Below, piece by piece: positions 5,533 through 8,217 of a stretch of 8,217 bases of DNA. Under the pieces are notes generated by a model that saw nothing but the letters and a program-made list of their open reading frames with translations, was not told the DNA's origin and searched no databases. The DNA is taken from positions 1 through 8,217 of the forward strand of contig JALWQN010000030.1 of assembly GCA_027083115.1 (NCBI GenBank), written 5' to 3'. Made by a program: the position numbers and the translations under genes. Position 1 is the first letter of the stretch. Every line of letters starts with the position of its first letter. This DNA comes from Desulfurococcales archaeon. Lineage in GTDB: Archaea; Thermoproteota; Thermoprotei_A; Sulfolobales; NBVN01.

Positions 5533-6690
5533 TCAACCCCCTCTCAGATAATTAATTAGTTCAGATACATTACTGAATTCTTTGTATATACCTACATCCA
5601 TAATGCTGTAGTTAGTGAACTTATTCCCCCACGCGCTTAACCAACTTTCTATTAAAGAACCTAAGTCGCTAACCCCATTAATTTGCTTTACCTGAATTAC
5701 GAAGCCCGAGGATGAATTAACCCATAATGGAGCTGCTAATCCATCATTAATTAACCACTTCTTTAGTGTGGGATTAAGCCATAGGGGCTGAATTAAGACA
5801 TTCACTCCCTTGCTTCCTTTACTCAAGCGCATCCTTAAGTAGTAGCTATAGCCGTTCAGCCAGTTCTTAACTGGATCTATTAAGTACCATTTTCCGCTAT
5901 ACTTAGCTATTGCTGCAGTATGGCCTCCTTCACTCCCGTTCCACCAAAAAATAAGCCATGCCTTAATCCCGTAATTCTTGAGTGCAGCATAAATAAGGAG
6001 AGCTAAGTCTTCACAGTCGCCGCCCTCCTGTATGAGCGTTTGATTAGGTAATTTCCAAATGTTGTCGTAAAGCCCCCAACTGTAGGTGGGGACGTAAGGG
6101 TCTTTCTGGTAGTACGTATTATTCATTACCCACTCATAGAGCTTAATAACTAGTGATTCCTTACTGAAGGAGCCGAACCTTTTTAGATAGGGCCTAATTG
6201 AGTTTAGGGCTTCATTAAGGAAGTAATTCCTTAATGACTGATTGACGGTAGTTAATGATGTGTATACGTTTACCTCACTCACGTATTCCTCATAATTGCT
6301 TAAGGAGTCATTCAGTTCCTTAATAATCCCTTCGTACTTCGTTACATTACTTTCCAGCCATTCCTTAAGTGCGGTCAAGTTAGCGAACAATTCCTTGTTG
6401 GCGGTTACTAATTCATTGTATTCTTCCTTAAGTTCATTATACTTAAACTCCGTTTCTTGGTAGTTTTTGAAGAGTGCTGCCTCAGCTGCCTTCAGGTCTC
6501 TGTACTCGTGCTTCAGCAGGCTATAGTTAATTCTCAGTCCTTCATATTCTTGTGTGAAATTGTTGTAGGCGAGCACTAGGTTCTCATAATTTCCTCTTAT
6601 TTTCTGTAGGCTTAAGTAAAGAGTTAATGAGTATGCCGAAACAATGATTAATGTAGTAATTAAGCAGGCAATTAAGGCTTTAGGGTTAAT
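5533..6690 (-). CDS. Membrane-anchored coiled-coil protein with transglutaminase-like domain (proposed ATT start)
   Basis: From the proposed ATT start at 6690 the protein has 385 residues. It opens with NPKALIACLITTLIIVSAYS, a signal-anchor helix with a positive residue in front, then a long charged heptad-like coiled-coil region (codons about 6580-6280). The C-terminal part is a transglutaminase-like fold: catalytic Cys in EGGDCEDLALLIYAAL (Cys codon 6013-6015), His in EGGHTAAIA, and Asp in WYLIDPV, i.e. a complete Cys-His-Asp triad. About a dozen N-x-S/T sequons are spread along the chain, which agrees with an outward-facing, N-glycosylated archaeal surface protein. Known relatives act as thiol proteases, amidases or cross-linkers; the target here is unknown. 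The first canonical codon in frame is GTG 6576, which would remove the membrane anchor and has no good ribosome binding site. Upstream the frame is open to a TGA at 6697-6699 with no ATG, GTG or TTG. Confidence 0.8.
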   Translation of the reverse strand: MNPKALIACLITTLIIVSAYSLTLYLSLQKIRGNYENLVLAYNNFTQEYEGLRINYSLLKHEYRDLKAAEAALFKNYQETEFKYNELKEEYNELVTANKELFANLTALKEWLESNVTKYEGIIKELNDSLSNYEEYVSEVNVYTSLTTVNQSLRNYFLNEALNSIRPYLKRFGSFSKESLVIKLYEWVMNNTYYQKDPYVPTYSWGLYDNIWKLPNQTLIQEGGDCEDLALLIYAALKNYGIKAWLIFWWNGSEGGHTAAIAKYSGKWYLIDPVKNWLNGYSYYLRMRLSKGSKGVNVLIQPLWLNPTLKKWLINDGLAAPLWVNSSSGFVIQVKQINGVSDLGSLIESWLSAWGNKFTNYSIMDVGIYKEFSNVSELINYLRGG

Positions 6691-6695
6691 TCTTA

Positions 6696-6701
6696 ATCAC
6701 C
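6696..6701 (-). promoter_or_regulatory. Shine-Dalgarno site pointing to the ATT start
   Basis: On the minus strand GGTGAT matches the archaeal Shine-Dalgarno core (complement of the ACCUC-type 16S rRNA tail). It is followed by TAAGA, 5 nt, and then the in-frame ATT at 6690-6688. That is normal spacing for a start codon, and no ATG, GTG or TTG is at that place. The site overlaps an out-of-frame ATG at 6703-6701, whose frame closes after five codons. Confidence 0.5.
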
Positions 6702-6759
6702 ATAAACTAATTACTTAATTCCTCAATTAATGTTTCAGATAGTGTTCATCCGTGCTAAC

Positions 6760-8217
6760 CTATTGATTGCTTGTTTTCCTGAAGTGCATTAACAAATAAA
6801 TGATCAGGAATGCACCGCTTAATGCTGGAGTTAAGGCTAGGGTTGAGCTAATGATTCCTAACCCTTCACTACCTAAGGTCTTCGTTAAGGAGGTTCCGTA
6901 ATGGTAGAGAATAATTAGGGACGCTAATTCCGTAGTTACTACTGCCATAACAACGTACAGTGCGTTCCTTATAGCTGGCTCCACCCCTGTTGTGAGGTCA
7001 GAACTCAATTCCTGGAGTAAGGCATGCACTCCTGCCTTAATTCTCTTAGTGAGTCTGTAAAGGACATAGGTAGCTAGAGGCGCTAGTGCAGCAGTAGTTA
7101 TTAGGGCTGCATTACTCCCGAACCTGTAATTCACTTCTAAGGCAATTACGGTGAAGCCCAACGTCATCAGGAGTATTTCGCCAACACTATGCATTACTGT
7201 CCTGAATATTCCCTTCAGGATCGTGTGGGCGGGGCTACACATAACTCCCCTTAAGCTAACCCCTAACCCGTCTATCGCTGTAGTGATTTCTGAGGTTAAG
7301 GAACCGATTACTGAATCAATTATTTTTCGTTTATGGTTAACGAGTAACGAACCATTAACTGACCCGAAAAGAATTGAGAGGGCAGCTACTGACATTATGT
7401 ACGGTGATGCCAGACCTTCTAGGTAGGAGTAGTAAGAAATAACTAGGGCGAGCTCACTTAATGTAGATAAGTAAAAGCCTGCCTCAAGACCATGCTTTAG
7501 TCCTAAGCCACCTACACTCACTGATGAGAAAACTGTTGAGAAAGCGTGAATCAATGAAAGAATTAATGAGATTGCTACGACAATAACCAATTGAGTTGAT
7601 GTTAGGGGCGTAGACGAGATAGTTATCCCCATCGATATAAGGAATAGGTCAAGAAATACTGCCCTAACGGGCTTAAACATCTTCATCAGCTTCTTAGATG
7701 ACTTAATGCTTGAGGTAGTTAATCCAGCAATGAAGGCCCCGAAAGCCGGCCCTAAGCCAATGTAGGAAGTAATTACTCCTGCAAGTAAGCCGTAGGTGAT
7801 GAGTAGTATAAGGCCCGTCTCATCAGCCTTAATTATTTTTGACAAGACCTTTCTTGAGAACTCAAGAAATATGAAGAATAACGCTATAGCAAGTGCCAGT
7901 AGCTCGGTAATGAAGAGTGTTGGAGGATTAGCTCCACCGCTAATCATAGCTAGAGCAACCACAATTATGATATCCTCTACTGCAGCAACCATAAGGACTG
8001 TTCTATAGACATCGCTGATCTCAGGCTTTATCTCCTCAAGAAGTTTGTAGGTAAAGACTGTACTTGAGAAACTACCTATTAAACCAAGGATTAATGCTTC
8101 TGTTAGGTTAAACCCAAAAAGCACAGATGCTCCGACAGTCATGGGGACAGCTAATGAAAGCTCAAGCAATGAAATGTATAGGGGGAAACCACTTAAGTTA
8201 TTAAGTCTGGTAACATG
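6760..8217 (-). CDS. CPA2-type cation/proton antiporter, N-terminus cut by window edge
   Basis: The frame is open to the right edge, so the true start is outside; 485 codons are visible. The product is a polytopic membrane antiporter exchanging Na+ or K+ for H+. Family blocks are clear: the SSTVFTYKLLEE segment after helix GLIGSF, then the acidic pair Glu-Asp in AAVEDIIIVVALA at the place where CPA2 members carry Asn/Gln-Asp, then GLGPAFGAFIAGL, a helix PVRAVFLDLFLISMGI, and GLKHGLEAGFYLSTLSELALVIS. The codon usable as TTG at 8169 is not the start, since helix-forming CPA2 sequence continues upstream of it (LSGFPLYISLLELSLAVP). Instead of a TrkA-N/RCK cytosolic domain, the last 190 or so residues form an amphipathic linker and four more hydrophobic helices. 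The stop lies 69 nt before the transglutaminase-like start on the same strand, so the two may be cotranscribed. Ion choice is not determinable. Confidence 0.85.
   Translation of the reverse strand, partial: HVTRLNNLSGFPLYISLLELSLAVPMTVGASVLFGFNLTEALILGLIGSFSSTVFTYKLLEEIKPEISDVYRTVLMVAAVEDIIIVVALAMISGGANPPTLFITELLALAIALFFIFLEFSRKVLSKIIKADETGLILLITYGLLAGVITSYIGLGPAFGAFIAGLTTSSIKSSKKLMKMFKPVRAVFLDLFLISMGITISSTPLTSTQLVIVVAISLILSLIHAFSTVFSSVSVGGLGLKHGLEAGFYLSTLSELALVISYYSYLEGLASPYIMSVAALSILFGSVNGSLLVNHKRKIIDSVIGSLTSEITTAIDGLGVSLRGVMCSPAHTILKGIFRTVMHSVGEILLMTLGFTVIALEVNYRFGSNAALITTAALAPLATYVLYRLTKRIKAGVHALLQELSSDLTTGVEPAIRNALYVVMAVVTTELASLIILYHYGTSLTKTLGSEGLGIISSTLALTPALSGAFLIIYLLMHFRKTSNQ

Noticed and set aside
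7151..8008. Plus-strand open frames of 91 and 70 codons opposite the antiporter gene
   Set aside because: They are low-complexity, antisense to clear antiporter helices, and show no start signals.

Overview
The window looks like a chromosomal stretch of a thermophilic archaeon, most likely Thermoproteota (Crenarchaeota). Supporting signs are a two-domain protein disulfide oxidoreductase, archaeal TATA-type promoter elements instead of -35/-10 boxes, GGTG-type ribosome binding sites, dominant AGG arginine codons, and strong enrichment of TTAA. I cannot name the genus from sequence alone. No mobile element, CRISPR array, tRNA or rRNA was seen.

Layout: (1) 1-129 is a short upstream region with an operator-like dyad and a TATA-like element. 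(2) 130-678 (+) encodes a small four-helix DUF1648-type membrane protein. (3) 695-1417 (-) is a protein disulfide oxidoreductase with CPTC and CPYC redox centres, convergent with gene 1. (4) 1418-1738 is a divergent intergenic region that holds the oxidoreductase promoter and a long AT-rich leader with a 10-bp inverted repeat. (5) 1739-3823 (+) and 3833-5527 (+) are a hyuA-hyuB pair (hydantoinase / 5-oxoprolinase / acetone carboxylase superfamily), translationally coupled. (6) 5533-6690 (-) is a membrane-anchored coiled-coil protein with a transglutaminase-like Cys-His-Asp domain, facing outward. (7) 6760-8217 (-) is a CPA2-type cation/proton antiporter, cut by the window edge, with an extra C-terminal membrane domain.

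HyuA and HyuB should form one ATP-dependent enzyme acting on an amide, lactam, hydantoin or ketone; the substrate is not readable here and no third subunit or transporter accompanies them. The other genes show no clear pathway link to it and read as housekeeping envelope, redox and ion-transport functions.

The most striking feature is at the translation starts. Both hyuA and the transglutaminase-like gene have intact conserved N-termini, yet neither has an in-frame ATG, GTG or TTG at or upstream of the expected start. In both, an in-frame ATT sits exactly where initiation is expected, and in one case a GGTGAT ribosome binding site lies 5 nt before it. Non-AUG (AUU) initiation is the simplest single explanation. 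Alternatives are local indels or sequence errors, or frameshifting from nearby out-of-frame ATGs.
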